The notes under the pieces were generated by a model that was given only the letters and a program-made list of their open reading frames with translations, made no database searches and was not told the DNA's origin. A DNA stretch of 64,000 bases from contig DATHKR010000287.1 of NCBI GenBank assembly GCA_035489015.1, positions 33,556 through 97,555 of the forward strand, in the 5' to 3' direction. Of the stretch, positions 19,514 to 31,149 are shown one piece after another (the stretch's first letter is position 1; every line of letters begins with the position of its first letter). Position numbers and translations under genes: made by a program. This DNA comes from DATFRY01 sp035489015. GTDB lineage: Bacteria > Myxococcota_A > Polyangia > Haliangiales > Haliangiaceae.

Positions 19514-20740
19514 TCAGTGCGCGGCTGTCCACTCGATCCGAGACACGTCGATGCCTTCCTGGTGCATCTCCCAGAGCGGCGACAGCTCGCGCAGCCGCTC
19601 GACCGACCTCACCACCAGGTCGGCCACGTAATCGATCTCTTCCTCGGTGTTGAATCGCCCGATCCCGAAGCGGATCGAGGTGTGGGCCAGATCCTCGCCG
19701 ATCCCGAGCGCCCGCAGCACGTAGGACGGCTCGAGCGAGGCCGAAGTGCAGGCCGACCCCGACGACACCGCCACGTCCTTCAGCGCCATGAGCAGTGACT
19801 CGCCCTCGACAAAGGCGAACGAGATGTTGAGGTTGCCGGGCAGGCGGTGCTCCACCGCGCCGTTCACGAACACCTGGTCCAGGCGCGAGGTGATCCGGTC
19901 GTTCAGCCGATCGCGCAGCGCCGCGACCCGCACCGCCTCGTCCGCCATCTCGCGCCGGGCGATCTCGCACGCCGCGCCGAACCCGACGATGAGCGGGACC
20001 GGCAGCGTGCCGCTGCGCATGCCGCGCTCGTGCCCGCCGCCGTCGATGATCGGGTCGAGCCGCACGCGCGGCTTGCGGCGCACCCAGAGCGCGCCGATCC
20101 CCTTGGGGCCGTACATCTTGTGGGCCGACATCGACACCAGGTCGACCTTTGCGTCCTCGACCGAGAACGGGATCTTGCCGACCCCCTGGACCGCGTCGCA
20201 GTGGAACACGATGTCCGACGAGATCGCCTTGATGGCCGCGCCGATCTCCGCGATCGGCTGGACCACCCCGATCTCGTTGTTGGCCAGCATGATGCTGACC
20301 AGCGACGTGTCGGGCTCGATCGCCTCGGTGACCTGCTCCGGCGTGACCAGCCCGCTGGTCTGCGGCTTCAGGTACGTCACCCGCCAGCCCTCGCGCTCGA
20401 GCCGCTTGCAGGTGTCCAGCACTGCCTTGTGCTCGGTCTGCACCGTGATGATGTGCTGGCCGCGCCGCTTGCGGAACCACGGCCGTCCCTTGATGGCCAG
20501 GTTGTCCGACTCGGTCGCGCCCGAGGTGAAGACGATCTCCTTGCCGGTGCCGCCGATCAGCGCCGCGATCTGCTCGCGGGCGTGGTCCACCGCCGCCTCG
20601 GCCTTCCAGCCGAACGCGTGGTTGCGGCTGGCCGCGTTGCCGAAGTCCTCGGTGAAGTACGGCAGCATCGCCTCCACGACGCGCGGGTCGACCCGCGTGG
20701 TGGAGTGGTTGTCCATGAAGATGGGGAGCTTGGGGGCCAT
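19514..20740 (-). CDS. iscS: Cysteine desulfurase IscS
   Basis: PLP enzyme that provides sulfur from cysteine for Fe-S clusters, tRNA thiolation and other pathways. 408 residues with the PLP lysine in SMSAHKMYGPKG, the catalytic cysteine loop SSGSACTSASLEPSYVL, and HCDAVQGVG for cofactor contact. ATG 20740 shares one base with the stop of the MerR-type regulator gene, so regulator and desulfurase are cotranscribed. Confidence 0.96.
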   Translation of the reverse strand: MAPKLPIFMDNHSTTRVDPRVVEAMLPYFTEDFGNAASRNHAFGWKAEAAVDHAREQIAALIGGTGKEIVFTSGATESDNLAIKGRPWFRKRRGQHIITVQTEHKAVLDTCKRLEREGWRVTYLKPQTSGLVTPEQVTEAIEPDTSLVSIMLANNEIGVVQPIAEIGAAIKAISSDIVFHCDAVQGVGKIPFSVEDAKVDLVSMSAHKMYGPKGIGALWVRRKPRVRLDPIIDGGGHERGMRSGTLPVPLIVGFGAACEIARREMADEAVRVAALRDRLNDRITSRLDQVFVNGAVEHRLPGNLNISFAFVEGESLLMALKDVAVSSGSACTSASLEPSYVLRALGIGEDLAHTSIRFGIGRFNTEEEIDYVADLVVRSVERLRELSPLWEMHQEGIDVSRIEWTAAH

Positions 20741-21426
20741 CAGTTGGGGTCCTTGCTGGGATCGTGGAGCGGATCGTCAGGGCCTTGGTCGACCGCGATG
20801 GCGCCGGGCTCGTGGAGCTCGGCCACCTCGGCCTGGTCAGCGCCGCGCCCGCCCGCCCGGCCGAACCCGACCAGACCGCCGGCCTCGCACGCGTCGGCCG
20901 GCACCGACGGCGCGGCCTGGCCCGGGCTCACACCGGACAGCCCGGCGAACAGCTCGGGCGCCACGCCGCGCGCGTGACCCTGGTGATCGCACTTGCGGCA
21001 CTCGCCCGGGGTGTAGATGGGGGCGCACTCGTGACACGACTCCAGATACCCGAGCGCCTCGACGAGGTCGTTCTCGATGACCTGGAGCTGGACCAGACTG
21101 TTGCGGATCTGCGAGAGCTTCTCCTGGAAGACCTCGCGGACCCGGGCGGCGGCGGACCGGCCGCTCTCGGCGTTCTCGAAGTCGCGCACGAAGCCCTGGA
21201 TCTCCGACAGCGAGAAGCCGATCGCCTGGAGCTTGGTGATCCAGTTGATGCGGTCCACCGCGTCGGCGGTGAACAGGCGGAAACCACCGGCGGTCCGGGA
21301 CACCGGACGGAGCAGTCCCAGCTCCTCGTACAGATGAACCGCCCTGACCGACTTTCCGACGGCTCGGGCCAGCTCACCAACGCGAAGAACCTTGGACTTG
21401 GCTTCCATGAATCCGGCGATCGACAA
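20740..21426 (-). CDS. MerR-family regulator with C-terminal cysteine cluster, first gene of the isc operon
   Basis: Probable transcription regulator, 228 residues. The N-terminal winged HTH of the MerR family is clear (LRVGELARAVGKSVRAVHLYEELGLL, then GGFRLFTADAVDRI), followed by a coiled-coil dimerisation helix (residues 80-130) and a cluster ESCHECAPI and GECRKCDHQGH with four cysteines and a histidine pair, then an Ala/Gly-rich tail of about 70 residues. The isc operon usually carries the Rrf2-type IscR; none is present here. The cysteines could hold an Fe-S cluster or Zn, so this may be the functional substitute. TTG 21426 has a good ribosome site (GAGGTGAGGG); ATG 21408 would remove six residues but lacks one. 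Confidence 0.82.
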   Translation of the reverse strand: MSIAGFMEAKSKVLRVGELARAVGKSVRAVHLYEELGLLRPVSRTAGGFRLFTADAVDRINWITKLQAIGFSLSEIQGFVRDFENAESGRSAAARVREVFQEKLSQIRNSLVQLQVIENDLVEALGYLESCHECAPIYTPGECRKCDHQGHARGVAPELFAGLSGVSPGQAAPSVPADACEAGGLVGFGRAGGRGADQAEVAELHEPGAIAVDQGPDDPLHDPSKDPN

Positions 21427-21436
21427 CCCTCACCTC

Positions 21437-21455
21437 TACGTAAGGGTTCGACGTA
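21437..21455. promoter_or_regulatory. Inverted repeat TACGT-N9-ACGTA, candidate operator of the isc operon
   Basis: A perfect 5-base inverted repeat (21437-21441 and 21451-21455) lies just downstream of the predicted transcription start of the MerR-iscS operon. Further ACGT-type steps occur upstream at 21503-21512. MerR proteins bind dyads near their own promoters, so this is a plausible autoregulatory site; no binding evidence exists. Confidence 0.35.
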
Positions 21456-21464
21456 TCACCGCAG

Positions 21465-21493
21465 ACTATGGAGGCTTCGTGCCACCATGTCAA
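21465..21493 (-). promoter_or_regulatory. Putative promoter of the isc operon
   Basis: Minus strand -35 TTGACA (21493-21488), 17-base spacer, -10 CATAGT (21470-21465). Predicted transcription start near 21458, giving a leader of about 32 bases to TTG 21426. A 19-base spacer to TAGTCT, as in MerR-controlled promoters, is an alternative reading. Confidence 0.55.
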
Positions 21494-21524
21494 CGCGAAC
21501 CATACGCGTACGTGAGTGTTGGCT

Positions 21525-23120
21525 CTAGCTGGCGACCGAAACGGCTTCCGTCGAGCGAATGACGGTCACCTTGATCTGACCCGGGAACGTCATCTCGTTG
21601 GAGATCTGCGCGGCGATCTCGCTGGAGAGCTCCACCGCCTGCAAATCGCTGATCTCGCGCTCGCGGACGTACACGCGCAGCTCTCGCCCGCCGTGGACCG
21701 CGAAGCACCGCTCGACTCCCGGGTAGTTCCCGCCGATGCGCTCGAGGTCCTCGAGCTTGGTCGAGTAGCCCTCAGGATGCTCGCGCCGCGCTCCCGGGCG
21801 CGCCCCGGACATGGCGTCCGCCGCCGCGACCAGGAAGGCGTAGATCGAGTTGGGCGGCTCGTCGGCGTGGTGGGCGCCGATCGCGTTGGCCACCACCTCC
21901 TGCTCGCCCAGCCGGCGGGCGATGTCCGCGCCGATGACCGCGTGGGACCCGTCGATCTCGTGGGTCAGCGCCTTGCCGATGTCGTGCATGAGCGTGGCGC
22001 GGCGGGCCAGCTTGATGTCGAGGCCCATCTCGGACGCCATCATCCCGGCCAGGAACGACGCCTCCACCGCGTGCAGCCACTGGTTCTGCGTGTAGCTGGT
22101 CCGGTAGTTGAGCCTGCCGACCAGGGTGACGATCTCGGCGTGGGCTCGCGGGATCTGGAGCACCGAGAACGCCTTGCGGCCCAGGCCCTGGATCTCCTGG
22201 TCGAGCTGAGTGCGGATGCCCCCCACCCAGGCGGCCGGGTCGCGCTCCGCCTCGGACGACGCGCCGGCCTTGCGGGCCAGGCGGGCGAGCGCGCGCCGGG
22301 CGACCTCGCGCCCCACCCCGTCGAGCCCCTCCAGCTTGACCATGTCGCCGGTGTCGTTGAGGTGGAGCTGGATGTTGGCGCCCTCGGCCACGGCACCCAG
22401 CAGGCGCTGACCGTCGGCGACCAGGAGGTCGCCCACGCCCTCGCCGAGCGGCACGTTGGAGATGGCGCGCTCGGTCAGGAAGTGCCCCTTGTAGCGCGAG
22501 ATGGCGATCTCCATCAGGCGCTTGGCGCGGCGGCCGATCTCCGGATCGGCCGCGTTCTGATCGACTCCGCGGACGCTCTGGGCGGCCTCGGCGCGCGCGT
22601 CCTCCAGCCAGCCGTGGGCCATGCGCGCGGCGGTCTCGGCCGCGGTGGTGCCGGCCTGGCGCTCGAGCAGCGCGCGCGCGTCGCCGTCGCTCGAGCCGAC
22701 GCTCTGGCGCAGATCGCGGGCGCGGTCCTCGGCGGCGCGGACCTCGCGCTGGCGCTCGGTGACCTCGGCCTCGCGCTGCTCGTTGGCGCGGCGGACCTCG
22801 CCGAACCCGTTCTCGCGCGCGCTGGCCCGCTCGGACCGCCGCGCCAGCGCCTCGCGATCGCGACCGAGCTCCTGCTCGGCGGCGGCGCGGCGCTCGAGCG
22901 CCTGCTCGCGCGCCTCGGTCTCGGCCGCCCGGCGCAGGGCGGCGGCCTCGAGGCGGCCGCTCTTGACCGCCAGCTTGGCCTCGGCCCGCGCGGCCTCGAC
23001 TCGCTCGCGCGCGCGGCGGGTCCCGCGCGCCCACGCCTGGAACAGGACCGCGGCGGCGGCGGCGACCGCGGCCAGGCCGAGCGGGAGCGCGAGGGAGGCG
23101 AGCTGCACGAGCGGGGACAA
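21525..23120 (-). CDS. rny: Ribonuclease Y
   Basis: Membrane-anchored endoribonuclease of mRNA decay. 531 residues: N-terminal transmembrane helix (LALPLGLAAVAAAAAVLF), a long Ala/Arg/Glu-rich coiled coil (about 30-185), a KH domain (LNDTGDMVKLEGLDGVGREVARRAL), and an HD metal domain (LMHDIGKALTHEIDGSHAVIG, then GAHHADEPP). The KH region keeps the fold pattern but is diverged. The start is TTG 23120 (GTG 23108 is an alternative). The gene is alone between the isc operon promoter and the kinase gene. Confidence 0.93.
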   Translation of the reverse strand: MSPLVQLASLALPLGLAAVAAAAAVLFQAWARGTRRARERVEAARAEAKLAVKSGRLEAAALRRAAETEAREQALERRAAAEQELGRDREALARRSERASARENGFGEVRRANEQREAEVTERQREVRAAEDRARDLRQSVGSSDGDARALLERQAGTTAAETAARMAHGWLEDARAEAAQSVRGVDQNAADPEIGRRAKRLMEIAISRYKGHFLTERAISNVPLGEGVGDLLVADGQRLLGAVAEGANIQLHLNDTGDMVKLEGLDGVGREVARRALARLARKAGASSEAERDPAAWVGGIRTQLDQEIQGLGRKAFSVLQIPRAHAEIVTLVGRLNYRTSYTQNQWLHAVEASFLAGMMASEMGLDIKLARRATLMHDIGKALTHEIDGSHAVIGADIARRLGEQEVVANAIGAHHADEPPNSIYAFLVAAADAMSGARPGARREHPEGYSTKLEDLERIGGNYPGVERCFAVHGGRELRVYVREREISDLQAVELSSEIAAQISNEMTFPGQIKVTVIRSTEAVSVAS

Positions 23121-23152
23121 TAACGCAGGTCACCCCGGCCGGGGCGGACGGT

Positions 23153-24874
23153 TCAGAACTCGGGCCGGAGAAGCTCGTTGCGCGACTTCTTGCGCCTGCG
23201 ATGGCGGCGCTTCTCCACGGCCGGCGGCGCCTCCTTCACCTCGGGCGGCTTTCCGGCCGGGCCGGCGTCGGCCGCCACCGGCTCGGGTGCCGGGGCGGGC
23301 GGCAGCTCGACGTCGAAGGCGGCGTCGGTGGTGGCCACGAACCGCTTCTCCGCCTCGGCCGCTTCCGGGTGGCGGAAGTGAAGGACCACCTCGCGACCGT
23401 CGACCGGCAGGGCGATCTCGGTCGGTGTGGTGCCGATCCGGCTGCCGGTCGCGTCGGTCACCTCGGCGCCGGACGGGCGCGTGGTGAGCCGGATGCGCGC
23501 GATGCGCGGCGCGGCGTCGGCGATCGGGACGGCTGCCGCGCGCGGCGCGGGCGCGGGCGCGCGAGGCCGCTGCTCCGGCTGGTCTTCCGAGCTGGCCACC
23601 AGCGCCAGCACCGCGATCGCCGCGCCCGCCCCGATGAGCGCAATGGCGAGCGGCCAGCTCCGCCGGCGCGGCGGGGGCAGGTTCGAGTACCCGAGCGGCG
23701 TCCCGATCTCCATGGTCCGGTTCTCGACCGGCTGCGGGACGTGGTGGTGCAGCTGGCCGGCGAACACGCGGTGCGCGGCGTCGTCCATGTACGCGGTCGC
23801 CGCGCCGGGCGCCTGGCCGGACGGGCCGCGCGCGCCCCACTCGGCGATCGCGCGCGCCGGATCCAGCTCCATCTCGGTCGGGCGATCCGCCGCGCTGGCC
23901 GGTGGCCCCCCCGCCACGCCCGGCGACGGCGCCTCGGCCGAGCGGCGGCGAGCGGCCGGCGCGCCGAAGATGGTGCGCGCGTCGGCCGACGCGGCGACCG
24001 GCACCACCGGCGGCGAGCCGGCCAGGTAGCTGGCCGGGTCGAGCAGCGCGTCGCGCAGCTCGCGCATGCTCTGGAAGCGCATGCCCGGCTCCTTGGCCAG
24101 GCAGCGCAGGATCACCTGCTCCACCGCTGGCGGCAGGTCGGGGTTGATCCCGCGCGGAGCCGGCGGCGGCTGCGCGACCTGCTTGACCAGCACCTCGCCC
24201 ATCGACTCGCCGCTGAACGGCAAGACGCCGGTCGCCATCTGGAACAGGAGCACGCCGAGCGAGTAGATGTCGCAGCGGTGATCGACGTCAGGTTTGCTCT
24301 CGCACGCCTCGGGCGACATGTAGTGCGGCGTGCCGAGCACCACGCCGGCCGCGGTCAGCTTGCGCGCGTCGGCGTCGACCAGGAACTTGGCCAGCCCGAA
24401 ATCGAGCAGCTTCACGAAGTCCGGATCGCCCAGCCGGTGGATCAGCATGACGTTGTCCGGCTTGAGGTCGCGGTGGATGATGTTGCAGTCGTGGGCCGCG
24501 GCCAGCGCGCTGGCCACCTGGGCCGCGACGTGGAGCGCGCGCGGCACCGCGAGCACGCCGCACTCGCCCAGCTCGTGGGCCAGCGTCCGCCCGTCGAGGA
24601 ACTCCATGATGAAGAAGTGCTCGCCGTCGTCGGTCTGGCCGAAGTCGTGGATCTGGACGATGTGCTCGCTGCCGATCTGGTTGACCGCGCGCGCCTCGTT
24701 GAGGAAGCGGTTCACCACCTCGCGGTTGCCGGCCAGATCGCGGTGGATGATCTTGAGCGCGACCCGCTTGCCGATGTGCGGGTGCTCGGCCAGGAACACC
24801 ATGCCCATGCCTCCCACGCCGATGCGCGAGAGGATCCGGTAGTTCCCGAAGGCCTGACCGGCGGACAGCGACAA
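23153..24874 (-). CDS. Membrane Ser/Thr protein kinase with PEGA domain
   Basis: Hanks-type kinase, 573 residues. Catalytic elements: glycine loop IGVGGMGMVFLAE, VALK lysine, catalytic loop IIHRDLKPDN, DFG in LLDFGLAKF, and MSPEA. The kinase domain ends near residue 275; a Pro/Ala-rich linker follows, one transmembrane helix at about 407-427, and an extracytoplasmic PEGA domain (RIRLTTRPSGAEV, then GTTPTEIALPVDG) and a basic Lys/Arg tail. The start is TTG 24874, the only start codon before the glycine loop. Such kinases are abundant in myxobacteria; the substrate is unknown. Confidence 0.93.
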   Translation of the reverse strand: MSLSAGQAFGNYRILSRIGVGGMGMVFLAEHPHIGKRVALKIIHRDLAGNREVVNRFLNEARAVNQIGSEHIVQIHDFGQTDDGEHFFIMEFLDGRTLAHELGECGVLAVPRALHVAAQVASALAAAHDCNIIHRDLKPDNVMLIHRLGDPDFVKLLDFGLAKFLVDADARKLTAAGVVLGTPHYMSPEACESKPDVDHRCDIYSLGVLLFQMATGVLPFSGESMGEVLVKQVAQPPPAPRGINPDLPPAVEQVILRCLAKEPGMRFQSMRELRDALLDPASYLAGSPPVVPVAASADARTIFGAPAARRRSAEAPSPGVAGGPPASAADRPTEMELDPARAIAEWGARGPSGQAPGAATAYMDDAAHRVFAGQLHHHVPQPVENRTMEIGTPLGYSNLPPPRRRSWPLAIALIGAGAAIAVLALVASSEDQPEQRPRAPAPAPRAAAVPIADAAPRIARIRLTTRPSGAEVTDATGSRIGTTPTEIALPVDGREVVLHFRHPEAAEAEKRFVATTDAAFDVELPPAPAPEPVAADAGPAGKPPEVKEAPPAVEKRRHRRRKKSRNELLRPEF

Positions 24875-24948
24875 ATCGCCGAAGTGTCCCGCCCCGTCAG
24901 GAGCCGGTCAAGGAGAGCCGACCGCGGAGGCCGGTCGGCGGCCGCCGG

Positions 24949-26136
<1,188 letters not shown>

Positions 26137-26176
26137 CGGCGCGGCTCCAGCAGCTCGGACGTCCCTGATTTGCCTC

Positions 26177-26205
26177 ATCATGCGGCGGTGATCGGGGGGT
26201 GTCAA
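26177..26205 (-). promoter_or_regulatory. Putative promoter of the rhodanese-moeB gene
   Basis: Minus strand -35 TTGACA (26205-26200), 17-base spacer, -10 CATGAT (26182-26177). Predicted transcription start near 26170 leaves a leader of about 34 bases containing a GGAG ribosome site before ATG 26136. Confidence 0.55.
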
Positions 26206-26253
26206 ACAATTGCCCGCAAATCCGCTCGGAACAGGCGACAATAGCCCTGAGGT

Positions 26254-26282
26254 TTGACATCTCGTCCAGAAGACTGCACAAA
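26254..26282 (+). promoter_or_regulatory. Putative promoter of erpA-nudix
   Basis: -35 TTGACA at 26254-26259, 17-base spacer, weak -10 CACAAA at 26277-26282. The 8-mer GTTTGACA occurs here and, inverted, in the divergent promoter (26200-26207). This makes the in-frame TTG at 26254 an unlikely translation start for the downstream gene. Confidence 0.5.
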
Positions 26283-26331
26283 GAGGAAGCTGCGGCCGCG
26301 GCCGAGCGGCGCGAAAAGGAGTCCCATCCGC

Positions 26332-26754
26332 ATGTCATCGCAACCGTCTTGTGACACCACTCCCGAGGAGCCGGCCAGCTCGGCCGACTTTTTGCCCTCG
26401 ACCGGCCAGACCGGTGAAGACGAGGAGCTGCTGGTCAGCCTGACCCCGCTGGCAGCCGAAAAGGTTCTGGAGATCCGCACCTCGGAGGGGATCGAGACGG
26501 AGATGGCGCTGCGCCTCCGCGTGGTCGGCGGCGGGTGCTCCGGGTTCTCGTACGACCTCTACTTCGACACCCGGAACGAGATGGACCGGGAGCTCGAGAG
26601 CAACGGGGTCCGCCTGGTGGTCGACCAGATGAGCCTCATGTACCTGGTCGGCACCCAGGTCGACTACGTCGAGGGTCTGGCCGGGGCCGGGTTCAAGTTC
26701 CAGAACCCCAACGTCAAGTCGACCTGCGGCTGCGGATCGTCGTTCCAGGTTTGA
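26332..26754 (+). CDS. erpA: A-type iron-sulfur carrier, ErpA/HesB-like
   Basis: 140 residues. After a 40-residue acidic, low-complexity N-terminus comes the A-type fold with the three cysteines in VGGGCSGFSYDLYF and STCGCGSSF. It delivers clusters to target proteins; it is the second A-type protein in the window besides IscA. ATG 26332 has a ribosome site AAAGGAG about 12 bases upstream. Its stop overlaps the TTG start of the next gene. Confidence 0.9.
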   Translation: MSSQPSCDTTPEEPASSADFLPSTGQTGEDEELLVSLTPLAAEKVLEIRTSEGIETEMALRLRVVGGGCSGFSYDLYFDTRNEMDRELESNGVRLVVDQMSLMYLVGTQVDYVEGLAGAGFKFQNPNVKSTCGCGSSFQV

Positions 26755-27371
26755 GCGCGCCCCGAAGGGCCGAGGCGACCACGTCCACGTCGCTCCTCCC
26801 CCACCGGCAGCTCATCGACGAGCTGCGCCGGCGGCTGCCTTCCCGCCAGCGGCGCGCGCTGTCCATCGACGGGTACCGCCCGGCCGCGGTGGCCCTCCTG
26901 CTCCGCGAGCACGACGGCGAGACCTACGTCCCGTTCATCGTGCGGCCGGGCGCGATGCGCTCGCACCCCGGCCAGATCGCGCTGCCCGGCGGGGTGCGCG
27001 ACGAGGCGGACGGCTCGTTCGCCGACTGCGCCCGCCGCGAGACCCTCGAGGAGCTGGGCGTGCCGGTCGAGGACGTGCAGGTGATCGGGCTGCTCGACGA
27101 CGTGCCGACCCCGACCGGGTTCGTCATCACGCCGGCGGTCGCCGAGCTGGTCGGTCCGGGCGATTACCGGCCCAACCCCGCCGAGGTCGCCGCGGTGTTC
27201 GAGGCGCCGCTCAGCGCGTTCGCCGATCCGTCGCTGGCCGAGGACATGGGCGAGCGCGAGCACAACGGCGTGCGCTACCACCTGCGCGCGTACCGACACG
27301 CGGAGCACCGGATCTGGGGCGCGACCGCGCGGGTGCTCGACGGGCTGTACGAGGCGCTGGGGCTGCGCTGA
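26751..27371 (+). CDS. CoA pyrophosphatase-type Nudix hydrolase
   Basis: 206 residues. The Nudix box is GGVRDEADGSFADCARRETLEELGV-like (bases about 26988-27062) and is preceded by the CoA-type signature RPGAMRSHPGQIALPGG, as in NudL/YeaB enzymes that cleave CoA and its derivatives. TTG 26751 overlaps the erpA stop (TTGA) and is the only start before the domain, so translation is probably coupled to erpA. No link between CoA cleavage and Fe-S delivery is known to me. Confidence 0.88.
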   Translation: MSAPRRAEATTSTSLLPHRQLIDELRRRLPSRQRRALSIDGYRPAAVALLLREHDGETYVPFIVRPGAMRSHPGQIALPGGVRDEADGSFADCARRETLEELGVPVEDVQVIGLLDDVPTPTGFVITPAVAELVGPGDYRPNPAEVAAVFEAPLSAFADPSLAEDMGEREHNGVRYHLRAYRHAEHRIWGATARVLDGLYEALGLR

Positions 27372-27431
27372 CGAGAAAACGACTGTTTGTTTCCGGTTGA
27401 CCGGGCCGCCCGCGGTCGGCTACCGGGAAGG

Positions 27432-28031
27432 GTGGCCCGCTCGGTCCGCCTGTCTGCCGACCAGATCATGAACGCCGCCGAGAAGGTGTTCGCGCGGCGC
27501 GGCTACGGCGAGACGTCGCTGCGCCAGCTGATGGCCGCGGCGCGGGTGTCGACCACCGCGTTCTACGCCCGGTTCCCCTCGAAGGAGGCGGTGCTGGTCG
27601 CGCTGGGCGAGCGGGTGCTGGGCGAGCTGCACCGGGCGGTGGGGGCGTCCCTGGCCGGCGTGAAGAGCCGCGCCGAGGGGGTCGAGCGCGGCGCGGACGC
27701 GGTGATCGCGGCGCTGGCCGAGCACCGGCGCCTGGTGGCGCTGATCCTGGGCGAGGGGCTGTCGAGCGCGGGGGTGCGGCGCGGTCTGTCGCTGGCCTAC
27801 CGCGCGCTGGCCGACCTCCTGGCCGCGCAGATCGTCAAGGCGGCGGAGGCGGCCGGGGTCTCGCCCGGCGACCCGGCGTCGCTGGCGTGGGCGTTCGTGG
27901 GAGCGGTGCAGATCCAGGTGCTGCGCTGGGCGGTGTTCGAGGAGATCGATCGCGACCAGCTGTCGGCCGCGCTGCGCCAGATCGGTCTCACGCTGCTGCC
28001 GTCGGTGTCGCCGACGGCAGCGGCGAGATAG
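27432..28031 (+). CDS. TetR-family transcriptional regulator
   Basis: 199 residues. The N-terminal HTH is typical (ADQIMNAAEKVFARRGYGETSLRQL with AARVSTTAFYARFPSKEAVL), followed by an all-helical ligand domain ending near residue 190. GTG 27432 is preceded closely by GGAAGG; TTG 27387 is possible but lies in a promoter-like AT-richer patch (TGTTTGTTTCCGGTTGACC). The regulated genes and ligand are unknown; it converges on an S9 peptidase. Confidence 0.88.
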   Translation: MARSVRLSADQIMNAAEKVFARRGYGETSLRQLMAAARVSTTAFYARFPSKEAVLVALGERVLGELHRAVGASLAGVKSRAEGVERGADAVIAALAEHRRLVALILGEGLSSAGVRRGLSLAYRALADLLAAQIVKAAEAAGVSPGDPASLAWAFVGAVQIQVLRWAVFEEIDRDQLSAALRQIGLTLLPSVSPTAAAR

Positions 28032-28054
28032 CGGGCCAGGCGCGCCGGGGCGAG

Positions 28055-30172
<2,118 letters not shown>

Positions 30173-30216
30173 GGGCGGCGAGTATACGCGCGCGCCGCGG
30201 GAGAGCGCCGACGCGG

Positions 30217-31149
30217 TCAGTCGGCCGTCGCGAACGAGACCAGCTTCCAGATCCCGCCGGCGGCGCGGAAGGTCGCGCGATAGCCGGCAAAGGCCGGGTC
30301 GCTCGCCGAGGCCGCCGGGCACACCGCCTGCGAGCCGGCTGGATCGAGCGCGCAGCCGGCGTCGAGCGCGACGACCATCTGGGCCAGGATCGACGGATCG
30401 GCCTGCCACACCACGATCGCGGTCTCGGCCGACGGTGCGTCGCCGGTGCTGTAGGTGAACTGGTCCGCCATGACCTTGCGCAGGCGAACGACGTCGTGCA
30501 CGCGGGCCGCGCTCTCCACCTCGGCCACGACCTGGGCAGCCCCGGGCGGGAGCTTGCCGAACTTCGCGGTGTCGAGCTTGACCGGCGCGGCCGGCGCATC
30601 CGCGCTCTCGTCGGTCGGCGCGTACTTCATGGCCACCGCGTACTTCTTGAGGCGCTGATGGATGGCGACCTCGAGCGAGTTGACCCGACCCTCGAGCCAG
30701 TGCGGCACATCGGCCCCGTGGAGCGGGGTCGGGATCTCGCCCGCCTTCCACGACGACGCCTCCCCGCGCACGCGCACGCGCCACGGCTTGCCGCCGACCA
30801 GGTGCACGTCGAACCGGATGAAGAACTCCTGGCGCAGCTGGTTGCTGGTCTGCAGACCGCTGCGCGGGGCCGACGGGTTGGGGGTCCCCTGGTTCTCGTC
30901 GTCGTCGGTCCCCTGCTGGACGTGGACCGGATGCCAGGCGGTGCGAATGATGCCGGTGCGCGCGTCCTCGGTCAGCTGCGGGTAGAGCTCGCGGACCACC
31001 GCCAGCGTCTCGCTGTAGATGACGGCGAAGTCGCCCCGGTAGCCGGACGACTGGGCGGAGCGGATGTCCTCCGCCGAGGCGCCACCGCAGGCGCCGCTCG
31101 AGGCGGCGAGGACGGCGGCGAACGTGATAGGAATGAGTCCGTTCCGCAT
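30217..31149 (-). CDS. Hypothetical lipoprotein
   Basis: 310 residues with a lipoprotein signal (hydrophobic stretch ending SSGACGG). I do not recognise a family. Two halves are visible: about 40-180, with a strand pattern ending FIRFDVHLVGGKPWRVRVRGEASSWK, and about 190-310 including two cysteines (GCALDPAGSQAVCP) that could form a disulfide. ATG 31149 shares the palindrome CATG with the nth start on the other strand. Downstream is the S9 peptidase, 44 bases away on the same strand. Confidence 0.7.
   Translation of the reverse strand: MRNGLIPITFAAVLAASSGACGGASAEDIRSAQSSGYRGDFAVIYSETLAVVRELYPQLTEDARTGIIRTAWHPVHVQQGTDDDENQGTPNPSAPRSGLQTSNQLRQEFFIRFDVHLVGGKPWRVRVRGEASSWKAGEIPTPLHGADVPHWLEGRVNSLEVAIHQRLKKYAVAMKYAPTDESADAPAAPVKLDTAKFGKLPPGAAQVVAEVESAARVHDVVRLRKVMADQFTYSTGDAPSAETAIVVWQADPSILAQMVVALDAGCALDPAGSQAVCPAASASDPAFAGYRATFRAAGGIWKLVSFATAD

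Noticed and set aside
26254..26331. TTG 26254 as start of the ErpA-like protein
   Set aside because: This TTG is part of the TTGACA -35 box, and ATG 26332 has a proper ribosome site.
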